Position numbers and translations under genes: made by a program. A DNA stretch of 64,000 nucleotides from Neostapfia colusana (taxonomy: Eukaryota > Streptophyta > Magnoliopsida > Poales > Poaceae). The stretch spans positions 74,297,683-74,361,682 of the forward strand of contig JASWHV010000001.1 in the NCBI GenBank assembly GCA_030760725.1, written 5' to 3'. A model generated the notes under the pieces. The model did no database searches, had not been told where the DNA came from, and saw only the letters and a list, made by a program, of their open reading frames with translations. Positions 45,882-57,798 of the stretch are shown one piece after another; position 1 is the stretch's first letter, and every line of letters begins with the position of its first letter.

Positions 45882-47615
45882 TTCAGTTTTAAATAAATTC
45901 CTTATATTAAACTACCAAGTATGTATGAAAAGTATTTTTCTTCTCCATATGTGCCTTCATAATTTCTATCAACCCTAAACTGAAATCTTTGGATTTTAAA
46001 AACTCCATTTATCATTTACTAGTTGCTATATTTTCAGATTTATATTCCTATGCATAATTGTGTATTTTATTATGAAATTAGTAATACACATCATCTAAAC
46101 AGTATAGGTTTTGGTCCTAAATAATTTAATAACATATTTTGACCTTGGCCTCTGATGTAAACTATTTCATAATTATTTTCCTTATTTTTCTATAGCTATT
46201 CTTTACTTAAAAATGTGTCCCTATACTAAATAATGTGAAAAATAAATGAAACAGATTCATTTCGGCCCAAAATATATTTTTATCTCACTCCAAAGTTTTC
46301 TAAGTACTGAGAAAGTTTTTAATTAATTTTGACAATTATGTTTGTCCCACTTTTTAATTTTTAAACACTAGTTACATATTCAATTTTCTAAATTAAATAC
46401 TCAACAAGGCTAAAATAATGAACTCACCCCATTACAGGGTCTATAATTTTATTTTCATAATTTCCAGGGGTCTAGCTACACTTATCAGAGGTGTTTTTCC
46501 TAATTTTTATTAAGTCCAGGGGCTAAAACTGATTTTTAAATGAATTTACATGATTTTCTGGAGTTCCAGGGGCTAGATCAGAAGTTTCTGGGGCTAGCTC
46601 TTATTTCCCGAGAACCCCAGGGGGTAGCACGTAAGAATTCCAGTCTTTATAACGCGGGGCTGACGTGGACCGTCCGATTTTAAACCGACGGCTGAGATTA
46701 TAACATCGAACCGGTACGCGGGGTTTTAAAGTCTACCGTGCGATTTAAAATAAACGGCGCACAAGCGGCCACGTCGCTCTGATCGAGCGCGGGCGGCGCT
46801 GCCGGCGGCGCACGGCGGCGGGAAGCGGCGATCTCGCCGGAAAGTTTCGGATCCTCGAGAATTCTGCCTAGAACTGTGATCTTATGGCATAGATCGGTAG
46901 AGGGGAGGTCAGGGATCTCACCTCGGGGGTTTTCTTGAGCTCGGGGGTCCTGGAAAGTGATCGGCGACGAGGCCCGAGGCAAAACCACGGCGAAGCTCGT
47001 CGGCGCTGTGTTTACACCGTAAGTCTCCGAGTTTTCTGCACCTGCAAGGTTCCCCGGAGGCGATGGATCAAGACCAGCGAGTTAGATCAGAGTTTCCGAG
47101 CTTAGATCGGCCAGAATTCACCGACGAAGTCTCGGTGCTCACCGGAGTAAAAATCGGCGATCGCGTGGGAAAAACCGATCGGGGCTGGGGTTTTTATAGC
47201 CGGGGGAGGGCGGTGGGTCGGTTGTGATCGAGTTTGATTCTTCTGGGACCGGAATTCGGCCTGAGGGACGCGGTATTCCGATCGGTTAAGATCGCGCGCG
47301 CTCGGGGGAAAAAGTCCGGGCCGCAGACGCTCGGGGTTAGGGATGACAGGTGGGTCCCACCTGTCTGTGAGAGATAGCGCGGGCGCGCGGCTGCGGGCTG
47401 GCGCGGGAGAAGTTGGGCCGGCTGGCGGGTTTCGGCCCACTGGCCGGTTTTTTTCCCGTTTTCTCTTTTTCTTTTTCCATTTCTTTTCTGATTTTAGTTT
47501 AATTTGAATTCCAGTTTGAATTTGAATTTTTGCAAAACATGCAACACGTCCAAAAATTTTTAAATTCCCCTCTGAACATGGTTTAGGGTTTTGAATCAAA
47601 ATTTGGGGTGTTACA
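44169..47615 (-). repeat. Element F 3' LTR
   Basis: 3,447 bp; minus-strand start TGTAACACC at 47615, end TGTGACA at 44169. It contains the dyad (44511-44529), the triple palindrome block (44779-44818), the TATA near 47190-47197, and a (TA)n(TG)n microsatellite at 45843-45881. ORFs within it, such as 44859-45200, lie antisense to the element and are not genes. Confidence 0.95.
45843..45881. repeat. TA/TG microsatellite in F 3' LTR
   Basis: About 27 bp of TA followed by TG repeats. The matching site in the 5' LTR (about 55108-55132) has a TA run some 10 bp shorter, so the length changed after insertion. Confidence 0.85.
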
Positions 47616-47653
47616 GCTCTACCCCCCTTAAAAGAAATCTCGTCCTCGAGATT
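47616..47653 (-). other. Element F polypurine tract and hairpin
   Basis: On the minus strand, the AATCTCG/CGAGATT hairpin (47636-47653) precedes TTTAAGGGGGGTAGAGC and the LTR start at 47615. The layout is identical to B. Confidence 0.85.
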
Positions 47654-47660
47654 GGTGTTT

Positions 47661-50600
47661 CTAAGAAAACAATTCCGGAAATTGTGCCTTGAGCTCATCT
47701 TCCCGTTCCCAGGTGGCTTCCTCTTCTGAGTGATGCTTCCACTGCACCTTGCACATCCGGATTCTCTTGTTTCTGGTGAGGCGTTCCATTGTCTCCAAAA
47801 TCTTGTATGGTTGCTCGGCATAAGACAAATCCTCAGCTACATCCACTTCATTCATGGGTAACACCTCTTCAGGCGTCCTCAGACATTTCTTGAGTTGTGA
47901 CACATGGAATACATCGTGCACGTCCGATAGATGAAATGGTAACTCTAGTTGGTACGCCACTTCGCCTTTCCTTTCCAAAACTTGAAAGGGTCCGATGTAT
48001 CGAGGTGACAACTTCCCTTTCACCTTGAACCGACGAAGTCCTTTGATAGGGGACACCTTGAGATAAACATAGTCTCCCACGTTGAAAACGAGCTCTCTTC
48101 TTCATACATCAGCATAACTCTTCTAGCGTGTTTGTGCTATCCTCAAGTTGTTGCGAATCTCCCTCACCTTCGCCTCGGCTTCTTGTAGCACTTCTGGACC
48201 AAACACTTTACTTTCTCCTGTTTGGTTCCAAAATAGGGGAGTTCTGCACTTCCTTCCATACAAAGCTTCAAACGGTGACATCTTCATACTAGCTTGATAG
48301 CTGTTGTTATAGGAAAACTCCGCATACGGTAAGTTCTTGTCCCAACTCCTATTGTTTTTGAGTGTGCATGCCCTTAACATATCTTCAAGGATCTGATTGG
48401 TTCTCTCCGTCTGCCCGTCAGTTTGGGGATGATAGGCAGAGCTGAAGTTCAGATGGGTTCCCATGGTTTCATGCAACTTTTGCCAAAACCTCGAGGTGAA
48501 CTGTGTCCCTCGGTCCGACACTATCTTCTTTGGCACTCCATGGTAACACACAATCCTTGACATGTACAATTCTGCCAATTTGGATCCGCTGTAGCTTTCT
48601 TTCACAGGGATGAAATGAGCTACCTTGGTTAGCCTATCAATAATGACCCATATTGAATCATACCCGGATTGGGTCCTAGGCAATCCCACGACAAAATCCA
48701 TGCTGATTTCTTCCCACTTCCATTCAGGCACTTTGAGTGGTTGCAGCAATCCCGCGGGTCGTTGATGTTCTGCTTTCACCAACTGACATGTGTCACATAG
48801 GGCAACATGTTCCGCGACATCTCGCTTCATGCCATACCACCAATACCTGCTCTTGAGGTCCTGGTACATCTTCGTACTCCCAGGATGAATGGAATAGTCG
48901 GAATCGTGAGCCTCCTTCAAAATTAATTCACGGATCTCCTTTACTTCTGGCACACAGATCCTTTTCCCGTGCCACACTGTTCCCTGTTCATCCTCTCTAA
49001 AACCAGGAGCTTTATTTTCCTTGATGAGCTGTCTGATCTCTTGTATCTTCTCATCATTCTTTTGGCCCTCGCGTATGTCTTGCTCGAGTGTGGAGTCCAC
49101 TTCCATGGCGATGGCTTCACCACTATTTACTAGACATAGATTGAGCCTTATAACCTCGTCCTTCAATTCTGCGGGCATGTCCTTCAAGCTCAACTTATTG
49201 ACCTGCACTTTCCGACTCAAAGCATCGGCCACGACGTTTGCTTTCCCGGGATGATAGTTGATGCCCACATCAAAGTCATTGATTAGTTCTAACCATCTCC
49301 TTTGTCTGAGGTTGAGATCAGGCTGTGTGAATATGTACTTCAAACTCTTATGATCCGTATATATCTTTGTCCTCTTCCCCATCAAATAGTGCCGCCAAAT
49401 TTTCAACGCGTGTACCACCGCAGCTAATTCTAGGTCATGTGTAGGATAGTTCTTCTCGTGCTTCCGAAGCTGCCGGGATGCATATGCCATGACATGTCCT
49501 TCTTGCATGAGAACACATCCCAACCCATTCCCAGAGGCATCGCAGTACACTGTGAAATTCTTCTGCATATCTGGCATAACCAACACTGGGGCTGTTGTCA
49601 ATCTCTTCTTTAGCTCCTGAAAGCTCGTATCGCACTGTGGCGTCCAGGTAAATGTGATTCCCTTTTCCAACAGTTTGGTGAGAGGTCTCGAGATCTTGGA
49701 GAATCTCTCAATAAACCGTCGATAGTATCCAGCCAATCCCAAAAAGCTTCGAACTTCCCCGACATTTTCAGGGGTTTTCCACTTCTGGATATCTTCGATT
49801 TTGGCGGGATCTACAGAGATTCCTCCCTCCGAGATGATATGTCCTAAAAAGGGAACTCTCTTCAGCCAAAACTCACACTTGCTCAACTTGGCATATAGTT
49901 GGTGTTCTCTCAGCCTCTGTAACACCAACCTTAGATGTTTCTCATGTTCTTCTTCATCTTTGGAGAAGACGAGGATATCATCTATGAAAACCACCACAAA
50001 TTTGTCCAGATATTCCATGAATACCTTGTTCATGAGGTACATGAAATATGCCGGGGCATTGGTTAGCCCGAAAGGCATGATAGTGTATTCATACAGTCCG
50101 TACCGAGATACGAAAGCTGTCTTGGGAATATCAGATTGCCTTATCTTGAGTTGGTGGTATCCCGACCTGAGATCAATTTTCGAGAACACACAAGCTCCCC
50201 TCAACTGATCAAACAAGTCTTCAATGCGGGGTAATGGGTACTTGTTCTTGATGGTTACCTCATTCAAGGCACGGTAATCCACGCATAACCTTTGGGTTCC
50301 GTCTTTCTTGGGCACAAATATCACCGGAGCTCCCCATGGTGAGGAACTAGGGCGAATATACCCCTTCTCCATCAATTCTCTCAAATGATCCTTGAGCTCT
50401 TCTAGCTGCTTGGAGTCCATTCGATAAGGTCTCTTGTATATCGGGGCTGTTCCCGGTACTAGCTCAATTGCGAATTCCACTTCACGATCGGGAGGCATAC
50501 CGGGCAACTCCTCCGGAAAAACATCTGGATATTCCCTGATAGTCCTGATTTCCTCAACTTTCACCTCCACTTGATTTAATTTAATGTCCCTCCTAGGCTC

Positions 50601-52130
50601 GTGTATTGTTATGAACTTCACTCTGGTACCACTGGGGTGAGTTAGTTCCACCGTTCTGGTCGAACAATGGATGATTCCTTTATGTTTGGTCAACCAATCC
50701 ATACCCAAAATAATATCTATCCCTTGTGAATCTATCACTATGAGGTTAGCAGTAAATACTACCCCATTAATGTCTAGGTTCACTTTGGGACACACTTGTC
50801 TTGTCCTTATTTCTCCACCTGGAGAGTTTACGGCTAGCATATGGTTCATATGTGTGGTTGCTAGGTCATGCTTCTTAACAAACCCTTGAGCAATGAACGA
50901 GTGGGTAGCACCAGAATCAAACAGCAGAGTTGCAAGGTGTAAATTGGCAGGAAACTTACCAACTACCACGTCGGGTGCCTCTTGTGCTTCCTCCATAGTG
51001 ACATGGTTCACCCGTCCTCTCATTACATTCTGCTGTTGTGGCGGCGCAGGCTTCTTCTTTGGGCATTTATGGGCGTAGTGCCCCACTTCACCACAGCTGA
51101 AACATTGCACCCCAATCTTAGATGCTTGGCCCTTGTTGTCTTGGGGTTGGTTTGGGGGTCCTTGCACTGCTGGTCGAGGTGGATATGCGGGGCGAAGCTG
51201 CTGCACAAACTGATGTTGCGGCTGTGCTGGTGCTGCAGGAGGCCTGTAGTTTGGGTTGTACCCTCTTGGTGCTGAATAGGGTACCGCAGCACGACTCGTC
51301 TGCCCCGTAGGTTGCTGCATCAAACGTGGGCGGGTGTTGCTCCCTGAGGCTTGATGTGACCACCCAGCCTTCCTCTTATTCTCATTTTCCAGGGCCTTTA
51401 GCTTCCTTTCCACCACAAATGCTCTGTCCACCATCTTTTGAAAGCTTTCATACTCATTTGAGGACATTGCACACTGCATCTCTGCGGTAAGTCCTTCCAC
51501 GAAACAATCTTGTTTCTGCTCATCAGTCTCTATGTCTCGTGGAGCATAACGGGATAGTTGAGTAAATTTAGTGAGGTATTCCCTCACCGTCATGTTTCCC
51601 TGCTGCAGTCCCAAAAACTCCTTCCTCTTGTTTTTGAGTTCACCTCTTGGGATGTAATGGTTGCGGAAGCTACGCTTGAACTCTTTCCAAGTGATGTTCT
51701 CAGGGTCATGATGGGCAGCCACGTAGGCGGTCCACCAATCAGCAGCAGGTCCATGCAATTGATGAGAGGCAAACAGCACCCTCTCATACCCTTGGCATTG
51801 TATTATCCTCATCTTACTTTCAATGGTCTTCAGCCAATCATCTCCCTCCAGAGGTTCAGCAGCACTTGCAAACTTTGGAGGTTGAGTTCCTAGAAACTCA
51901 CTCAACCTTGGTTGGCGTGGTGCAGCTTGTGTAGGTGGAACTTGATGCAAGTTGGCCACCACTTGAGTCAAGTTCTGGATGAGCTGATTTTGATTCTCCA
52001 GCATTTGGTGGAGAGGATCAACTTCTTCACGGCGACCACCACGGTCCTGGCCTCCAGAAAGATGAGGGTTGCATGCCTCATCATTGTTGTTGGCGGGGTT
52101 GGCAGCACGTCCTTTTCCTCTTCCGGCCAT
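47661..52130 (-). pseudogene. Element F gag-pol polyprotein, nearly intact
   Basis: Minus strand, one frame of 1,490 codons starting MAGRGKGRAA right after an acceptor-like TTCTGCCAG. The first 1,335 residues are open: capsid, knuckle CFSCGEVGHYAHKC, protease LFDSGATHSFI, RT with DLRSGYHQLK and FIDDIL, RNase H (CDASG, YTDHK), integrase HHCC and the DDE core (SDRG, QTER, 35 residues between the last two acids). TAG at 48123-48125 and TGA at 48102-48104 then cut off the GPF/chromodomain tail (LSPRYIGPF to ELFS). All catalytic residues I can check are present. Without the tail, targeting would be expected to fail although catalysis might not. Confidence 0.95.
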
Positions 52131-52431
52131 CTGGCAGAATCAACAAATGTTAATTTGATCCCATTTAGTATCATCTTACTACTTTCATTTGTTGGTACTT
52201 TGAGGTGTTGAGGCTTTGTTAAAATTTTACGAGGGTTTATATCTCACACCAAATAAATGCACTATTATTTCCTGTGGGTTCACACCCCAAAGCAAAACAA
52301 TCTGAACACGAGGCTGTGGACAATTGCTCATGGCTTCCACAACTCACGTCACACACCAAGCATTATCACACCATTAACTACGTAACGACTCGACTACTCG
52401 ACCTCTTGCTAGCTAGGGGAAAGTCTCTACA

Positions 52432-53211
52432 CTACTCGTCCTCTTGAGCTGGCTCCTCGGGATCTTCATCCTCATTTCGGCTACCTTCTGACTCTGCTTT
52501 GGGTGGGGAGGCTGCTGGTGGAGAAGTGCGACGACGCCTGATTGCTCGGCGATCCGGGGAGTCAGGAGTCAATGTATCATTCACGGTGACGCACAGTTCA
52601 TTCCCATCTCCTCTTGCTCTCGCCTTTAAGCAAGCTCGCAGCAACGCCTCCGTGTCCTTCAGGGTGTCTCGGACATCCTGAAGCTCTTGTTGACACTCCT
52701 GCAGTCGAGTGCTGAGCATAGCCGCATCCTCCAAGCACAAGTCCATGTGCTCATGGGAAGTCCCTTGCTGCACTGGTGGGTATTTGTACTCCGTGGTACC
52801 ACTCTCACGTTGGAGGACATACATGTACTCAGTTTTGTCCAAGTGGCGACGATAGATGTGACTCTGGCAGGTGATGGCCTCCCAGGTGACATCTTTCTCC
52901 GCATCGACCTGTGTTGCTCTACTAGCTGGAGAATGGTGGATCTTCAGCAGCTGATTCTCGTGTATAATCCTCATCTCCGAACTTCATTCTTCCCTCTTCT
53001 CACGGATGGTCCTGGTGGAGTTATAGTGGATGATGAGCTTGCCCGTATTGCCGGCGGCTTCGAGCATACGCCTAAGACGGCGCAACAAGTCTCCTACTGC
53101 CAATCCGTAGGAAAGGTACGTCACTGGACGACTCTCCTCTCTTTCGGCAAGGGCAACCACGGGAACTCTCCCTCCTGTGGACTTGCGAGCGGTGCGAATC
53201 ATGCGAACCAT
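52432..53211 (-). pseudogene. Element F extra ORF: H3-tail mimic with basic and acidic tail (one stop)
   Basis: Minus strand, 260 codons. Starts MVRMIRTARKSTGG directly after an acceptor-like TTTTTGTTTTAG, with TCTAAC upstream as a branch-like site. The only lesion is TGA at 52986-52984, one G-to-A step from the Trp codon in B. This copy shows the full plan: H3-like tail (1-22), conserved unknown domain (about 55-150), coiled coil (about 160-195), a TPDSPDRRAIRRRR segment that could be a nuclear localisation signal, and an acidic end (EDEDPEEPAQEDE). There is no histone fold. It predicts a nuclear protein that presents an H3-like N-terminus; the role is unknown. Confidence 0.75.
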
Positions 53212-53412
53212 CTAAAACAAAAAGGATTTAAAATTAGGTTAGATAAAATCTCAAACAAAAATCCTATTTTGAATGAAAGTTGGGGTAAGATGAAGAAAAT
53301 GACTCCTTTAATAACACTTTTCAACCCACACCTTGGAAAATAGTTTTTTAAGAAAATAGGGACCTTAAATACGTCCATTTCTACCTAGGTCCACGTTCCT
53401 ACGGGCAACCTT

Positions 53413-53425
53413 GGCTCTGATACCA
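53413..53425 (-). other. Element F primer-binding site
   Basis: Minus-strand TGGTATCAGAGCC, intact, 4 nt from the LTR end. It shows that the B copy has mutated. Confidence 0.9.
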
Positions 53426-53429
53426 CCTC

Positions 53430-56400
53430 TGTCACACCCGGTTTTTCCGAAGAACAACCAAGTGAATATCACATGTATGCCAGGATCATTTTCTCATACA
53501 TGTGATGACAAATAGTGAAGCATCATTTATTACAAGCCAGGTGTCGAATATAAGTAAGTCTTACATAGTAAATGTCTCGATGGACAATAATAAGTTCATC
53601 ATAAGTAAATAAACTAGCAGCGGAATATTTATTCTTTAGGGCTCCATCACAGGCGTTGCCCGGGGATCTTCATGAACCTAAAAACCTTCCTCGGGTCCAA
53701 AATCTTGGTCATTATACACCACCTCATTATCTTGACCTGAGCAGTAATATAAACCAACAAATATGCAAGGTTGAGTACCAATGGTACTCAGCAAGTGTGG
53801 GAAAATTATATCATGCATGGCTAGAACAAGGAGAGGTTAAACTCATGGTTAAAGCACTACGCAATTAATACCTATCACCTTAGCTTATTAAGCACCTACA
53901 TTACTACACAGGTGAAATGGTCCCAATCTCCCATCCCATCATCATAATCCAATAACCATAACATTATTTCCAATGTTAAGCTCCCCGCTTAACTTCCAAA
54001 ACCATCAATCCTTTAATCATGAATAAGTCCAGGCCGCTCTTGACCGTGAGCATGGCTGTCAAGACATTTTTGACTCTGCAGAGTTTGTACCACTGTACCC
54101 ACATGTAGTGATTTCATCCCCCGGTGCCGGGTGGACTAAAAGAACCTCCATTACGCCAGTGGCTACGAACCACATTCACACTTCCCAGGTGTGTAGCCAG
54201 GAGATCACTACGAAGCCTTTACAAAGGGATTCCCGACGAGCGTGGGCCCACTGAGGTTTCACCCCTAACAGCATACAAGAGGCTCCAACCCCGCTGCAGT
54301 GGCCCCCTCTTGAGCCTTGCGGTTCATATGGTAGTCCAGCTGACACCTACTCCCCGCACCATCCAACACACCCATACTACGCCGGGGATACACCTAATTA
54401 ATTGGCCAAGCTGCCCCATCTCAGCATGTGGTTGGCACTGTAAAGCCAGGTTACATGCTCCATGAACCGGTCCTTAGCATCCAGGCAAGTACTAAACACA
54501 AACCCAAGTCTCGTGCACCCAGCACACAACCAAAACATCCAACTTGCCTTGATCCCTACCTCTACATAACTCACAATAGCTCATTCAAGAGTATGGTAAA
54601 ATAAACTGATGATCTCATATCCCAAATATCCCATTCTAAGCATGGCTAAGCATATGCATGTAAATAAATGACATGACAAAATAAATCCCAACCCAAGCTA
54701 CAAGGAAACAAGGTGATGCAATTCTAGGGAAACTTCCTAGCATGGGTTTCATATTTAACTTGACAATGCAAATAATTCTATCTACACATCCTAGCATAGG
54801 ATCAAAGTGGTCAAGGACACTTGCCTCCTTCTTGCTGCTCTTGAAATGGGTAGTCCTGATCTTGGAAAGGAATAACTTGCTCTTGAACAGGTTCTACTTC
54901 ATACCATCACACATAGCAAAAGAAAAACAACAATCATAAGACATAGTTCACACTTCTTACTTCATACTAACCACACATTCATATTTATGAAATTCATTCA
55001 CCATTATATGTGTTGTGGTTACTTTGTGTGTTGATCTGTGGCTTGCATACACTTTTATTTATATGTGTATGATTTCTACTTTGGTGTTCATATTTATACT
55101 TACATACTATATATATATATATGTGTGTGTGTTTCAGTTTTAAATAAATTCCTTATATTAAACTACCAAGTATGTATGAAAAGTATTTTTCTTCTCCATA
55201 TGTGCCTTCATAATTTCAATCAACCCTAAACTGAACTCTTTGGATTTTAAAAACTCCATTTATCATTTACTAGTTGCTATATTTTCAGATTTATATTCCT
55301 ATGCATAATTGTGTATTTTATTATGAAATTAGTAATACACATCATCTAAACAGTATAGGTTTTGGTCCTAAATAATTTAATAACATATTTTGACCTTGGC
55401 CTCTGATGTAAACTATTTCATAATTATTTTCCCTATTTTTCTATAGCTATTCTTTACTTAAAAATGTGTCCCTATACTAAATAATGTGAATAATAAATGA
55501 AACAGATTCATTTCAGCCCAAAATATATTTTTATCTCACTCCAAAGTTTTCTAAGTACTGAGAAAGTATTTAATTAATTTTGACAATTATGTTTGTCCCA
55601 CTTTTTAATTTTTAAACACTAGTTACATATTCAATTTTCTAAATTAAATACTCAACAGGGCTAAAATAATGAACTCACCCCATTACAGGGTCTATAATTT
55701 TATTTTCATAATTTCCAGGGGTCTAGCTACACTTATCAGAGGTGTTTTTCCTAATTTTTATTAAGTCTAGGGGCTAAAACTGATTTTTAAATGAATTTAC
55801 ATGATTTTCTGGAGTTCCAGGGGCTAGATCAGAAGTTTCCGGGGCTAGCTCTTATTTCCCGAGAACCCCAGGGGGTAGCACGTAAGAATTCCAGTCTTTA
55901 TAACGCGGGGCTGACGTGGACCGTCCGATTTTAAACCGACGGCTGAGATTATAACATCGAACCGGTACACGGGGTTTTAAAGTCTACCGTGCGATTTAAA
56001 ATAAACGGCGCACAAGCGGCCACGTCGCTCTGATCGAGCGCGGTCGGCGCTGCCGGCGGCGCACGGCGGCGGGAAGCGGCGATCTCGCCGGAAAGTTTCG
56101 GATCCTCGAGAATTCTGCCTAGAACTGTGATCTTATGGCATAGATCGGTAGAGGGGAGGTCAGGGATCTCACCTCGGGGGTTTTCTTGAGCTCGGGGGTC
56201 CTGGAAAGTGATCGGCGACGAGGTCCGAGGCAAAACCATGGCGAAGCTCGTCGGCGCTGTGTTTACACCGTAAGTCTCCGAGTTTTCTGCACCTGCAAGG
56301 TTCCCCGGAGGCGATGGATCAAGACCAGCGAGTTATATCAGAGTTTCCGAGCTTAGATCGGCCAGAATTCACCGACGAAGTCTCGGTGCTCACCGGAGTA

Positions 56401-56865
56401 AAAATCGGCGATCGCGTGGGAAAAACCGATCGGGGCTGGGGTTTTTATAGCCGGGGGAGGGCGGTGGGTCGGTTGTGATCGAGTTTGATTCTTCTGGGAC
56501 CGGAATTCGGGCTGAGGGACGCGGTATTCCGAGCGGTTAAGATCGTGCGCGCTCGGGGGAAAAAGTCCGGGCCGCAGACGCTCGGGGTTAGGGATGACAG
56601 GTGGGTCCCACCTGTCTGTGAGAGATAGCGCGGGCGCGCGGCTGCGGGCTGGCGCGGGGGAAGTTGGGCCGGCTGGCGGGTTTCGGCCCACTGGCCGGTT
56701 TTTTCCCGTTTTCTCTTTTTCTTTTTCCATTTCTTTTCTGATTTGAGTTTAATTTGAATTCCAGTTTGAATTTGAATTTTTGCAAAACATGCAACACGTC
56801 CAAAAAATTTTAAATTCCCCTCTGAACATGGTTTAGGGTTTTGAATCAAAATTTGGGGTGTTACA
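53430..56865 (-). repeat. Element F 5' LTR
   Basis: 3,436 bp. Transcription would run leftward from TATAAAAA at 56450-56443; the donor-like CCGAG|GTGAGA is at 56173/56172, and an acceptor lies just before the aORF start at 53211. U5 has the same palindromes as B (dyad 53772-53790). No gene. Confidence 0.95.
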
Positions 56866-57798
56866 TTGAAGTTTCTGTAGTCCAGAATAATTATTTAAAT
56901 GACTGAAAATGCATTTTTAGGTATTAAATAAATGCTGAAATATAGATAAAAATAGTATATATTAAAGAAAAATTTTAGAAACTGTTCCAAATACATAAAT
57001 AGGTTCTGAAATGTAGAAAATAGTAATATGAGTTCTGAAAATGATTGCAGTGATGATTTAAATGACTTTCAGGATTTAATTAATTATAAAAATTAACATA
57101 TCTACACATAAAATTCTAGAAACTATTAATATCACCATAAAATTAGAAAATGAGTGTTTGGCTATAACAAAGATAAAGTAGAAGGATATAGGTGCCCAAT
57201 TGAAACTTATTTTCATTTCAATCCACATAAAATGACATGAAATCAATAAGTGTAGGTGTATAATCAAATATATATGATTGAAATGCATTGTCAAGATTCT
57301 TATGTAATGGTTGGCATTATTTTGTGTGCATATGTATGGGTAGAACCAACCCAAGAACTGTTTCATAACCTTCAAGAGCAAGAGTTTGAAGTGAATCACT
57401 CTTCATTTAAAGGCAAGTGTTCCTTGACCACTTTGTTCCTATTCTAGAATGATTAGTTAGAATGCTTGCATGATGTCATTAACATGAAACCTAATTTAGG
57501 TTGTCTCCATAGTTATATTCCTTTATCATTCCTTGTTAAACCATGGAGGGACTTAGTTGCTAATTGTTTGTTATCATTTTATGTGCTTAGCCATGCTTAG
57601 TGATTAGAGAATGAATGAAACATAAATGTGGTTAGTCTTGTGGAAATATATGAAAGACACAAGTGTGTCATGGTGTTAGGAATCTAGATAGGTTGGTTGT
57701 TTTGGTTGGTGCTTCGTGCACGAGACTCGGGATTTGAGTTAGTGCATGTCTTAGATTCTAAGGACCGGTTCATGGAACACTTAACCCGGCTTTACAGT
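56866..57798 (+). repeat. Element E 3' LTR, second segment
   Basis: After the TSD copy TTGAA (56866-56870), the E LTR resumes at the base where it stopped at 44168 and parallels about 35142-36075 of the 5' LTR. It is cut again at CTTTACAGT (57798) by element G. The remainder is outside the window. Confidence 0.92.

Larger units (their letters stand above)
44169..56865 (-). mobile_element. Element F: complete Tekay-like chromovirus in the E 3' LTR
   Basis: A minus-strand element of 12,697 bp with 5-bp TSD TTGAA (44164-44168 and 56866-56870). It is of the same family as B but inserted in opposite orientation. Reading leftward: 5' LTR, PBS, aORF, gag-pol, PPT, 3' LTR. LTR copies differ by eye at roughly 1% of sites plus a microsatellite length change. 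The polyprotein has only two stops, both close to its C-terminal end, so this is the best-preserved complete element here. Confidence 0.95.
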
